Shown here in pieces: positions 48,302-56,217 of a stretch of 64,000 nucleotides of DNA. The translations under genes were made by a program, and so were the position numbers. The first letter of the stretch is position 1. Each line of letters begins with the position of its first letter. The stretch is from PALSA-607 sp036501485 (lineage in GTDB: Bacteria; Actinomycetota; Actinomycetes; Acidothermales; Acidothermaceae): NCBI GenBank assembly GCA_036501485.1, contig DASYAG010000126.1, positions 62,001 through 126,000 of the forward strand, in the 5' to 3' direction. The notes beneath the pieces were generated by a model. It made no database searches. It was not told where the DNA came from and worked only from the letters and a program-made list of their open reading frames with translations.

Positions 48302-48829
48302 ATGCCCACGGCCGAGGGCGACTACGCCGACTTTGTGAGAGGGCGCACCCCTGCGCTACTGCGAGCCGCATTCGTCTTGACCGGTGATCAGGGCCTCGCC
48401 GAGGACCTCGTTCAGTCGGCGCTCGCACGGACCCACCTCGCCTGGAACCGGTTGAGCGAGCACGGAAATGCCGAGGCCTATACGCGCAAGGTGATGTACC
48501 ACCTGCAGGTCGACTGGTGGCGGCGCAAGCGTGTTCGCGAGACGCTGCCCGGCGTCGTCCCCGAAAGACCTGCGGGCGATAACACGGACGCGGTGCTCCT
48601 TCGGATTTCGGTGGTGCGCGCACTCGACCAACTCACGCCGCGACAACGAGCGGTGATCACGCTGCGATTCTTCGACGACCAGACCGAATCCGAAGCCGCC
48701 ACTGTCCTCAGTTGCTCTGTTGGCACGGTGAAGAGCCAAACCGCGAAGGCACTGGCAAAGCTCAAGCGGTTGTGCCCTGAGCTGGCGCCCGGGCACGCGC
48801 ACGCCGCCGACGAAGGGGTGACGCAGTGA
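48302..48829 (+). CDS. ECF sigma factor, SigE family
   Basis: A 175-residue ECF sigma factor. Region 2: ALLRAAFVLTGDQGLAEDLVQSALARTHLAW and AYTRKVMYHLQVDWWRRKR. Region 4: LTPRQRAVITLRFFDDQTESEAATVLSCSVGTVKSQTAKALAKL. It is of the same class as the protein encoded at 8322-8936. The start is uncertain: ATG 48302 gives a normal family N-terminus, while GTG 48266 has GGGAG 5 nt upstream. A membrane protein gene follows with a GTGA overlap, so the pair is co-expressed. Confidence 0.83.
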   Translation: MPTAEGDYADFVRGRTPALLRAAFVLTGDQGLAEDLVQSALARTHLAWNRLSEHGNAEAYTRKVMYHLQVDWWRRKRVRETLPGVVPERPAGDNTDAVLLRISVVRALDQLTPRQRAVITLRFFDDQTESEAATVLSCSVGTVKSQTAKALAKLKRLCPELAPGHAHAADEGVTQ

Positions 48830-50148
48830 GCGAGTTTGACGGTCGATTGCGGACGGCGATCCACGCCGTCGGCGATCGCGCTCAGGTCGCGGATGTGCTC
48901 GACCGCGCGCTCCACACATCACGTGTGTTACGGCGACGGCGAGCCGCGGCGGCAATCACGGCCGCGGCCGTAGTCGTCGGAGGTATCGGCGCTGGCGGCT
49001 GGGCTATCGGCACTCGCTCCGATGGTGCCGGCTTCTCGCAAGTGGTGACGACGCCGAGTTCGCCAGTGCCCACGCCGTCCACACCACCGTCGTCAACACC
49101 AGCGCCGTCCTCTCCCTCGTCCTCTCTGCAGCCCACCGCCGCATCGTCATCTGTACAGTCCGCCCCCGTATCGCCATCGGCCATCGTTTCCGCAACGCCG
49201 ACGACGCTGACTCTCGTGGCGTTGCCGGTCGTCGAATGTCCGACTGAATACGGCATCGCGAATCCGCCGTCCGACGCCGTGAAGTCGGTGACGGTGCCAA
49301 GCGACGTTGCACCAAGTCTGGCCAACTACACCGACAAGTCGCACTACATGTCGGTGGTCGGCCCTCGTGGCTGGCATTGCAGTGCCATCGACGCCGCAGA
49401 TGGCACTCAGGGCCTCTTTATTGCGCCGCTCGGAACGTCAGTAACTGAACCCATCGCTTATACGAAGGATCTCCGCGAAGGCATCGCTGCGAGCAGCGGC
49501 GGAAGTGCGCAGATGCCCTATTTTCTCACGTGCGCAGCCATGCCCGACCTCGGCGTGACCGGCGACCTTCCGTGCCCGAAGGTTCCGGCTGGCGAGCGGT
49601 TCACGCGGATCGATCACACCACCGTCGCCGTCATCGACCCGCCAGGCGTCGCAGGTATCGGGACGCCGTCGGGCGGCCGCTACACCGCACGGAGCCAGAT
49701 CCGCTATTCCCCACCGCCGATACCGGCGATGGGCGACGACGCCGCCGAGATCACCTGCACCTTGCCCGCGTCCGATATGAACTTGTGCCAAACGATCATC
49801 GACGGCTTCCGCCCATGGGTAGACCCGGTGGGTGACAAAGATGCGATCCAGCGATGCTTCAGCTACTACGCGACCCAAAATGCAGCTCGCACAGTTGTCG
49901 CAGGCTTCGATACGACAGTCGGAGCGGGCAATCGCTATCTGGATGCCGTGGCGGGTGCCGCTAGTCAGCCACCCGACGCCGCGCATTCCAGTAAGACCCC
50001 GGCTGCGCTGTGCGTTTTCGACGGTACGTTCGACGCGCCGGGGTTTGTGGCAACGCGGGCTTACGTCCTAGTCGAAGGCAACGGGACGGCGCTCTACCCA
50101 TCAGTTTGGAACGATCAGACGTCCACGCCCAATCGGCCAGCCCCCTAG
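48826..50148 (+). CDS. Single-pass membrane protein, partner of the second ECF sigma factor
   Basis: A 440-residue protein: a cytoplasmic N-terminal helical segment (MSEFDGRLRTAIHAVGDRAQ, then DVLDRALHTSRVLRRRR), one TMS (about 42-62), a Ser/Pro linker (about 75-125) and a large extracytoplasmic domain with at least nine cysteines that could form disulfides. GTG 48826 overlaps the sigma factor stop. By position it is a candidate anti-sigma/sensor protein. It shows no zinc-binding anti-sigma motif. It shares the design, but not obvious sequence, of the 7393-8325 protein apart from the N-terminal basic patch before the TMS. Confidence 0.6.
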   Translation: MSEFDGRLRTAIHAVGDRAQVADVLDRALHTSRVLRRRRAAAAITAAAVVVGGIGAGGWAIGTRSDGAGFSQVVTTPSSPVPTPSTPPSSTPAPSSPSSSLQPTAASSSVQSAPVSPSAIVSATPTTLTLVALPVVECPTEYGIANPPSDAVKSVTVPSDVAPSLANYTDKSHYMSVVGPRGWHCSAIDAADGTQGLFIAPLGTSVTEPIAYTKDLREGIAASSGGSAQMPYFLTCAAMPDLGVTGDLPCPKVPAGERFTRIDHTTVAVIDPPGVAGIGTPSGGRYTARSQIRYSPPPIPAMGDDAAEITCTLPASDMNLCQTIIDGFRPWVDPVGDKDAIQRCFSYYATQNAARTVVAGFDTTVGAGNRYLDAVAGAASQPPDAAHSSKTPAALCVFDGTFDAPGFVATRAYVLVEGNGTALYPSVWNDQTSTPNRPAP

Positions 50149-50197
50149 CGTCCGGACGGACCGCGCCACTCGGCGTCCGGACGGACCGCGCCACTCG
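50148..50197 (+). repeat. Two perfect 25-bp tandem repeats containing a palindrome
   Basis: The unit begins GCGTCCGGACGGACCGCG and ends CCACTCG. It repeats exactly (50148-50172, 50173-50197) and then a third partial copy, GCGTCCG, appears. Each unit contains CGTCCGGACG, a perfect 10-bp palindrome. The array starts in the stop codon of the membrane protein gene and ends about 25 nt before the aldo/keto reductase start. Confidence 0.9.
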
Positions 50198-50228
50198 GCG
50201 TCCGATATGGGCGTGAAATGATTGAGAG

Positions 50229-51200
50229 ATGGATTACACACATCTTGGCCGCACCGGCCTCAGCGTCAGCCGCCTCTGCTTGGGCACCATGAACTTCGGT
50301 CCGGTAACCGATGTCACCGATAGCCACGACATCATGGACCGCGCCCACGAGCTCGGCATCAACTTCTTCGACAGCGCGAACGTCTATGGCTGGGGAGAGA
50401 ACAAGGGCCTGACGGAAAACATCGTCGGCAACTGGTTCGCCCGCGGTGGCGGCCGTCGTGAAAAGACCGTGCTCGCCACCAAGCTCTACGGCGACATGGG
50501 CGAGTGGCCCAACGACGGCAAGCTCTCGGCACTGAACATCAGACGCGCGTGTGATGCGTCGTTGAAGCGTTTGCAAACCGACTACATCGACCTCTACCAG
50601 ATGCACCACGTCGACCGCGATGCGCCGTGGGACGAGATCTGGGAAGGCTTCGAAACCCTTCGCACACAAGGGAAAATCATCTACGCAGGCTCGTCAAACT
50701 TCGCCGGCTGGCACATTGCGAAAGCCCAAGAGGCAGCGCGTCATCGTAACTATCTCGGCCTCGTCGCCGAGCAGTCGCTGTACAACCTCGCCGCCCGCAC
50801 AGTCGAACTCGAGGTGCTGCCAGCATCGCTCGACTACGGTCTAGGCGTCATCCCGTGGAGCCCGCTGCAGGGTGGTCTACTCGGTGGCATCCTGCGCAAG
50901 GAAGATCGCAACCGCAGCAAGGGTGGCCGCGCCGACGACACGCTCGAGGCGAATCGCCCCGCCGTTGAAGCCTACGAGGCCTTCTGCGACGAGCTCGGCG
51001 AAGAGCCTGCGAACGTTGCGCTCGCGTGGCTGTTGCACCAGCCGGCAGTGACGGCGCCGATCATCGGACCGCGAACGATGGCCCAGCTCGACGGCTCCGT
51101 GCGGGCGATCGAGATCAAGCTCGACGACAAGGCGCTCGCCCGACTCGACGAGATCTGGCCTGGCCCTGGTGGCGAGGCGCCGGAGGCCTACGCCTGGTAA
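50229..51200 (+). CDS. Aldo/keto reductase (Shaker beta-like group)
   Basis: A 323-residue NADPH-dependent oxidoreductase. Opening YTHLGRTGLSVSRLCLGTMNFG is typical of the AKR12/13 group. Catalytic residues are in FFDSANVYGWGENKG (Asp, Tyr), LATKLYG (Lys) and LYQMHHVDRD (His). The end PIIGPRTMAQLDGSV is the nucleotide-binding region. Substrate unknown. GAGAG lies close before the ATG. The 25-bp tandem repeats upstream may mark its promoter or a terminator. It precedes the fahA gene by 9 nt and could be co-transcribed. Confidence 0.87.
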   Translation: MDYTHLGRTGLSVSRLCLGTMNFGPVTDVTDSHDIMDRAHELGINFFDSANVYGWGENKGLTENIVGNWFARGGGRREKTVLATKLYGDMGEWPNDGKLSALNIRRACDASLKRLQTDYIDLYQMHHVDRDAPWDEIWEGFETLRTQGKIIYAGSSNFAGWHIAKAQEAARHRNYLGLVAEQSLYNLAARTVELEVLPASLDYGLGVIPWSPLQGGLLGGILRKEDRNRSKGGRADDTLEANRPAVEAYEAFCDELGEEPANVALAWLLHQPAVTAPIIGPRTMAQLDGSVRAIEIKLDDKALARLDEIWPGPGGEAPEAYAW

Positions 51201-51209
51201 GCATGACCC

Positions 51210-52388
51210 ATGAGCGCCCGCGACTGGACGGCTACAGACGCTCTCCATCTGCCGTACGGTCGCGTGCGCGACGGGCACGGCCCCAATATCGCGGGTGCTC
51301 GGCTCGGCGCCGATGTCGTTGACCTAGCTACTTTCTTGGACGGCGGGGTGCTCGCCGATCTTTTCACTGCGGGCCGGCTCGAAGCATTCTTTGAAGCCGG
51401 TCCGCAGGTGTGGGCCGACGTTCGCGGTGCACTGCTCGATGCCGTGCGCAGCGGTGCCGATGAACGGCTCGATGCGTCACTGCGGCCTCTTGCCGGCGCG
51501 ACCGAACTGCTGCCGTTCGATGTCGCCGACTACGTCGACTTCTACGCCTCTCGCGACCATGCCTCGAACATCGGTCGGATCCTGCGGCCCGACGGCCCGC
51601 CATTGAGTGCGAACTGGGAGCACATGCCGATCGGGTATCACGGTCGGGCCGGCACGGTCGTCGTCAGCGGAACACCGATCACACGACCCACCGGGCAGAC
51701 AAAGAATGCCGACGGATCGATCGCGTTCGGCCCCTCCGCCCGGCTGGATTTCGAGGCAGAGGTGGGATTCGTCGTCGGCGTCGGCTCGACACTCGGCACC
51801 GGCGTGGCAGTCGACGACTTCCGCTCCCACGTCTTTGGCCTGTGTTTGCTCAACGACTGGTCGGCGCGCGATCTTCAGGCTTGGGAGTATGTGCCTCTCG
51901 GGCCGTTTCTCGCCAAGTCGTTTGCGACAAGCATCGCTGCATGGATCACCCCGCTCGACGCACTCGACGCCGCGTGGGTGCATCCGTCCGCACGCAACCA
52001 ACCGCTTCAGTCATATCTGGCCGACGACGGGCGTCCCGATGCGCTCGATCTGCAACTCACCGTCGAGCTCAACGGAACGGTCGTGTCGGCACCGCCGTTC
52101 GCGTCGATGTACTGGACGCCGGCTCAGATGCTCGCGCACATGACTGTGAATGGTGCGAGCCTGCGTACCGGCGACCTGTACGGCTCAGGAACGGTCAGCG
52201 GTGCGCAACCGGATCAGTGCGGAAGCCTGATGGAGCTCAGCTCGAACGGGCAGCTGCCAGTCATGACCGGCAGCGGACCGCGCGGGTTCCTCGAGGACGG
52301 CGACGTCGTCGTGCTGCGCGCAACGGCTCCGTCACCGGCGGGACGCATGACGCTGGCCGAGGTCACCGGCCAGATCGTCAGCCGCTAA
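51210..52388 (+). CDS. fahA: Fumarylacetoacetase
   Basis: A 392-residue enzyme that cleaves fumarylacetoacetate to fumarate and acetoacetate, the last step of tyrosine degradation. The N-terminal domain (NIAGARLGADVVDL) is followed by the catalytic FAH domain: DFYASRDHASNIGRI, MPIGYHGRAGTVVVSG, LDFEAEVGFVVG (metal ligands), LNDWSARDLQAWEYVPLGPFLAKSF, MYWTPAQMLAHMTVNG, GSLMELSSNG. All key family segments are present. Convergent with hmgA, with a hairpin between. It completes the route with hppD and hmgA. Confidence 0.93.
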   Translation: MSARDWTATDALHLPYGRVRDGHGPNIAGARLGADVVDLATFLDGGVLADLFTAGRLEAFFEAGPQVWADVRGALLDAVRSGADERLDASLRPLAGATELLPFDVADYVDFYASRDHASNIGRILRPDGPPLSANWEHMPIGYHGRAGTVVVSGTPITRPTGQTKNADGSIAFGPSARLDFEAEVGFVVGVGSTLGTGVAVDDFRSHVFGLCLLNDWSARDLQAWEYVPLGPFLAKSFATSIAAWITPLDALDAAWVHPSARNQPLQSYLADDGRPDALDLQLTVELNGTVVSAPPFASMYWTPAQMLAHMTVNGASLRTGDLYGSGTVSGAQPDQCGSLMELSSNGQLPVMTGSGPRGFLEDGDVVVLRATAPSPAGRMTLAEVTGQIVSR

Positions 52389-52400
52389 GCACGGACACTT

Positions 52401-52419
52401 ACCGCCCGGTGAGGGCGGT
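52401..52419. terminator. Bidirectional hairpin between fahA and hmgA
   Basis: ACCGCCC and GGGCGGT form a perfect 7-bp stem with a GGTGA loop in the 36-bp convergent gap. Confidence 0.55.
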
Positions 52420-52424
52420 GGACG

Positions 52425-53615
52425 TCACTTCCTTGACCATGACCATGCGTACTTGCCGTCGTCGGATGCTCGACCGGCTTCACCGAGCTCGAGTGGCCGG
52501 AACGTGTCGACCATCACAGCGAGCTCGTCGAGGAACTCCGTGCCGAGCGACCCTTCGACGGCACCCGGCTGGGGGCCATGCGAGTGACCGCCAGGGTGCA
52601 ACGAGATCGAACCGCGCCCGATGCCGGATCCCTTACGCGCGGAGTAGTCGCCGTCGACGTAGAACATGACTTCATCGGAGTCGACGTTGTCGTGGTAGTA
52701 CGGGATCGGCACCGCGAGTGGGTGATAGTCCGCCTTGCGCGGCACGAAGTTGCAGATCACAAAGTTGTTGCCCTGGAACACCTGATGCACCGGCGGTGGT
52801 TGGTGCACGCGGCCGGTGATCGGCTCGAAATCCGCGACGTTGAACACGTACGGATACAGGCAACCGTCCCAGCCAACGACATCGAACGGATGATCGTCGG
52901 TCACGTAGATCGTGCCGCTCAATCCACCCGGACCTGACCCTCGGTGCTTGATGTAGATCTCTGCGCCGCCATCGGCAAGTATCGGCTCTGAAGGCGCTCG
53001 CAGGTCTCGCTCGCAGTACGGAGCGTGCTCGAGCAGTTGACCGAACTTCGACAGGTACCGCAACGGCGGCGTGATGTGCGAGTTCGCCTCGATCACATAT
53101 GTCCGAAGGGGTTCGTCGCCAACAGGCAGCCAGCGGTGCGTCGTTGCCCGCGGCATGATGACGTAGTCACCACGCCCGACGATGAGGGCCCCGAACACTG
53201 TCTCGACTGTGGCCGCGCCGCCCTCGACAAAGATGCACTCGTCACCCACCGCGTTGCGATACAACGGCGACGGTTTTGACGAGACCGCATACGAGATACG
53301 CACGTCAGCATTGCCGAGCACCAATCGACGTCCGGTCACTGCATCTGTGGTGAGATGGTCGGCACCGACGAACAGGCCGTGAAGGAGCAGGTGCCGCGGC
53401 AGAAGCGGGCTGTTCGGCACCGTCGACAGATCGGGCACGTCCCACTCGCGCGCGTCGGCGATCGCCGATGGAATGCCACGGTGGTAGAGCAGCGACGAGT
53501 CGGAGCTGAAGCCCTCTTCGCCGACGAGTTCCTCGGAGTAGAGGCGACCGTCGGGCTGCCGGAACTGCGTGTGCCGCTTGTGCGGAACCTCGCCCACCTG
53601 CCGGTAGAACGCCAT
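52425..53615 (-). CDS. hmgA: Homogentisate 1,2-dioxygenase
   Basis: A 396-residue iron dioxygenase that opens homogentisate to maleylacetoacetate. It opens MAFYRQVGEVPHKRHTQFR, then LFVGADHLTTDAV, NAVGDECIFVEGG, PRATTHRWLPVG and YVIEANSHITPP. The C-terminal half has DDHPFDVVGWDGCLYPY, PPVHQVFQGNNFVICNFVPR and SLHPGGHSHGPQPG with the iron-binding His residues. The actinobacterial type is somewhat shorter than the human enzyme. The ATG overlaps the hppD stop (TGATG), so the two are coupled. Maleylacetoacetate isomerase is not encoded in the window. Confidence 0.92.
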   Translation of the reverse strand: MAFYRQVGEVPHKRHTQFRQPDGRLYSEELVGEEGFSSDSSLLYHRGIPSAIADAREWDVPDLSTVPNSPLLPRHLLLHGLFVGADHLTTDAVTGRRLVLGNADVRISYAVSSKPSPLYRNAVGDECIFVEGGAATVETVFGALIVGRGDYVIMPRATTHRWLPVGDEPLRTYVIEANSHITPPLRYLSKFGQLLEHAPYCERDLRAPSEPILADGGAEIYIKHRGSGPGGLSGTIYVTDDHPFDVVGWDGCLYPYVFNVADFEPITGRVHQPPPVHQVFQGNNFVICNFVPRKADYHPLAVPIPYYHDNVDSDEVMFYVDGDYSARKGSGIGRGSISLHPGGHSHGPQPGAVEGSLGTEFLDELAVMVDTFRPLELGEAGRASDDGKYAWSWSRK

Positions 53616-54820
53616 CAGAAGTTCCCTCGCTTCTCCTGCTCGCGCTCGATCGCCTCGAACAACGCCTTGAAGTTGCCCTTGCCGAATCCCAGCGAACCAT
53701 GCCGCTCGATGAGTTCAAAGAACACGGTCGGCCGGTCACCGATCGGCTTGGTGAAGATTTGCAACAGGTAACCGTCTTCGTCGCGGTCGACCAAGATGCC
53801 GCGCCTCTGCAACTCCTCAATCGGCGCCCGAACCTCACCGATGCGGGCGCGCAGGGCGGCATCCTCGTAGTACGAGTCCGGCGTGTTCAGAAAGGTCACG
53901 CCCTCGGTCTTCAACGCGTCGACGGCGCCGATGATGTCGCCGGTAGCCAACGCGACGTGCTGCGCGCCGGGCCCACGATAGAACTCGAGGTACTCATCAA
54001 TCTGCGACTTCCTCTTGCCGAGCGCTGGTTCGTTGAGCGGGAACTTCACGCGATGGTTGCCATTAGCAACCACCTTGCTCATCAGAGCCGAATAGTCGGT
54101 AGCGATGTCTGCGCCGATGAACTCCGCCATGTTGGTGAAACCCATGACGCGGTTGTAGAAGTCGACCCACTCGTCCATGGCACCTAGTTCGACGTTTCCG
54201 ACGACGTGATCGATCGCCTGGAAGATGCGCTTCGGTCGGCCAGGCCGCGGTACAAATGCCGGCGTGCGGGCCACGTAGCCTGGCAAGTAGGGCCCGTCGT
54301 AGCGGGAGCGGTCGATGAGCGTGTGGCGGGTGTCGCCGTACGTCGCGATCGCTGCAAGCCGCACCGTGCCGTGCTCGTCGCTGATGTCGTGGGGTTGTTC
54401 GAGAACCGTCGCGCCCTGAGCAGTCGCATGGGCGATGCACTTGTCGACGTCCGGCACGGCCAGCGCGATGTCGACGATGCCGTCGCCGTGCTTGCGGTGG
54501 TGATCGGCTAACTCGCTCGCCGGGTCGTAAGCACCCTTGATGACGAAACGGGCGCTGCCCGACCTCAGCACGAACGCGTGATGGTCGCGGTTACCGTTCT
54601 CCGGGCCCGAGTAGGCGACGACTTCCATGCCGTACGCCGACTCGAAGTAGTGCGCCGTCTGCACCGCGTTGCCGACGATCCAGACGAGGGCGTCCCACCC
54701 TGAGACGGGGAAGGGGTCGCGCGACGCGTCGTACTCGACGAGACCGACCAGCTGCTTGAGCTGATCAAGGTCGAGGTGGGCCAGCCGCTCTTCGTCGTTC
54801 AGCGTCTGTTCGAGGCTCAT
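53615..54820 (-). CDS. hppD: 4-Hydroxyphenylpyruvate dioxygenase
   Basis: A 401-residue two-domain vicinal-oxygen-chelate enzyme that converts 4-hydroxyphenylpyruvate to homogentisate. The iron ligands fit His in FQAIDHVVGNVE, His in GAQHVALAT and Glu in TVFFELIERHG. Other family phrases are GMEVVAYSGPENGNRDHHAF and KRKSQIDEYLEFYRGPG. GAAGGG lies before the ATG. It begins a two-gene operon with hmgA and is divergent from an Lrp-type regulator. A perfect palindrome in the intergenic region is the likely operator. Confidence 0.95.
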   Translation of the reverse strand: MSLEQTLNDEERLAHLDLDQLKQLVGLVEYDASRDPFPVSGWDALVWIVGNAVQTAHYFESAYGMEVVAYSGPENGNRDHHAFVLRSGSARFVIKGAYDPASELADHHRKHGDGIVDIALAVPDVDKCIAHATAQGATVLEQPHDISDEHGTVRLAAIATYGDTRHTLIDRSRYDGPYLPGYVARTPAFVPRPGRPKRIFQAIDHVVGNVELGAMDEWVDFYNRVMGFTNMAEFIGADIATDYSALMSKVVANGNHRVKFPLNEPALGKRKSQIDEYLEFYRGPGAQHVALATGDIIGAVDALKTEGVTFLNTPDSYYEDAALRARIGEVRAPIEELQRRGILVDRDEDGYLLQIFTKPIGDRPTVFFELIERHGSLGFGKGNFKALFEAIEREQEKRGNF

Positions 54821-54929
54821 GCCGGCCGCCCTTCACTCGTTGCTGGCACTAGACACCTAGCGACGCGCACCCGCAAGCAGCACAGCAGAGACTAGGCATC
54901 GTGCATACTCGTGCCATGCAGTACGGCGA

Positions 54930-54954
54930 TTAGCTAGGCGATCTGCCTAGCTAA
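54930..54954. promoter_or_regulatory. Operator of the Lrp-type regulator (perfect palindrome)
   Basis: TTAGCTAGGC-GATCT-GCCTAGCTAA is a perfect 10-bp inverted repeat with a 5-bp spacer in the hppD/regulator divergent region. Related half-sites CACCTAGCG (54855 area) and ACTAGGCATC (54891-54900) lie nearer hppD, suggesting several dimers in a row. Confidence 0.8.
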
Positions 54955-54987
54955 ATCGACGGGCGCAACACCCGTGAAGGAGAAGAG

Positions 54988-55497
54988 ATGGCCGATAAGG
55001 CGGCAGTCGACGAGCTCGACGTCGCACTGCTGCGCGCCCTCACGGACCACCCTCGCGCCGGCGCTCTCGAGTTGGCGCGGCTGACCGGCGTCGCTCGTGC
55101 CACGGTGACCGCGCGCGTTGAGACGCTGGAACGAAACGGCGTCGTCACCGGCTACGGACCTGACATTGACCTGGTCGCCGCCGGTCTAGGCGTCCAGGCA
55201 TTCGTCACCCTCGAGATCGCGCAAGGGGCGCTCGAAGACGTCGAACGCGATCTCCGCGAGATCCCTGGCGTGCTCGAGGCGTACGCGACGACCGGCGCCG
55301 GCGACGTCCTGTGCAGAGTCGCTGCCAGCTCGCACGAAGCACTACAACAGATACTCGTCACACTGAACAGATCGTCGACGGTGGCCCGCTCAACCAGCGT
55401 CGTCATCCTCTCCCGACTCGTGCCGTTCCGGACGTTGCCTCTCCTCGCCTCTGTCGCCGAGCCGGGCGCGGGTCGGTCGCACATGCCGCGCGCGTAA
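54988..55497 (+). CDS. Lrp/AsnC-family regulator, probable regulator of tyrosine catabolism
   Basis: A 169-residue protein with an N-terminal helix-turn-helix (ELDVALLRALTDHPRAGALELARLTGVARATVTARVETLERNGVV) and a C-terminal RAM (AsnC_ligand) domain (AFVTLEIAQG, GVLEAYATTGAGDVLCRV). It may sense an aromatic amino acid or keto acid; the palindrome at 54930-54954 makes hppD-hmgA the obvious target. GAAGGAG lies 6 nt before the ATG. The C-terminal 20 residues (SVAEPGAGRSHMPRA) are an unstructured extension. Confidence 0.87.
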   Translation: MADKAAVDELDVALLRALTDHPRAGALELARLTGVARATVTARVETLERNGVVTGYGPDIDLVAAGLGVQAFVTLEIAQGALEDVERDLREIPGVLEAYATTGAGDVLCRVAASSHEALQQILVTLNRSSTVARSTSVVILSRLVPFRTLPLLASVAEPGAGRSHMPRA

Positions 55498-55501
55498 CTG
55501 C

Positions 55502-56182
55502 TTACGACTCGCGGGCGCAGCGCACGAATTCACCGAGCAACGGATGCAGCGGTCGGCCGGCAAGAGCGCCGATCTGGGGTTGGAAAAGTGACAGCATGAA
55601 GAAGCGGTTCCTGGGCAGCTCGAGCACTTCGACCCCGGCATCGTCGGCTGTCGCCCCCACGACCATGCCACCTTCGACGAGGCTCCCCGCCAGCTGCGGC
55701 TCGACGGAATACCTGCAGTAGTGCATGCCCACGAAACTTCGATCGTTCATCAGCGCGGCGAAGCGTGTTCCAGGAACCGGGTGAACCTCCCGCTCCTGGC
55801 CGAACAGATCACACGCCAGAGCACGGACGACGTTGCTCTCGCCGGGGCCGTCCGACTCGGCGTGCGTAGCGTCAGTGACGCCGAGCACGTTTCGAAAGAA
55901 CTCGACGACTGCGTACTGCAAGCCCCCGCAAGTACCAAGGAACGGCACGTCGTTCGCCCGCGCCCAGCTCACCGCGGCGTAAGCGGCACTGTCGTCGGCA
56001 TACGGCGACCCGGGAACGAGCCAAACGCCCTGGAAGAGTTCGAGGTCGCGAATCTGGTCGCCGTCAGTCGGCACCCACACGCTCTCGACGCCGTCGCCAA
56101 GCTGCAGCCTGACCGCGTTCAGTTCACGATGACTTGGATACGAAGGATTGTCGTCGCCGACCAAGGCAATCCGCGTAGTCAT
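55502..56182 (-). CDS. Class I glutamine-amidotransferase-like protein (CTP-synthase C-terminal-related)
   Basis: A 226-residue GATase1-fold protein. The nucleophile elbow is FLGTCGGLQYAVVEF with an intact Cys. Sequence such as RIALVGDDNPSYPSH and GVWLVPGSPYADDSAAYAAVSWARANDVPFLG resembles the stand-alone CTP-synthase-like amidotransferase group. A His in GMHYCRYSV is the candidate base. With no partner synthase domain here, its acceptor is unknown. Divergent by 35 nt from the MFS-cNMP gene, with a TACGAT box just upstream. Confidence 0.78.
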   Translation of the reverse strand: MTTRIALVGDDNPSYPSHRELNAVRLQLGDGVESVWVPTDGDQIRDLELFQGVWLVPGSPYADDSAAYAAVSWARANDVPFLGTCGGLQYAVVEFFRNVLGVTDATHAESDGPGESNVVRALACDLFGQEREVHPVPGTRFAALMNDRSFVGMHYCRYSVEPQLAGSLVEGGMVVGATADDAGVEVLELPRNRFFMLSLFQPQIGALAGRPLHPLLGEFVRCARES

Positions 56183-56217
56183 AGCTCATCGTACGAACAA
56201 GCCCTAACCTGATCCGG

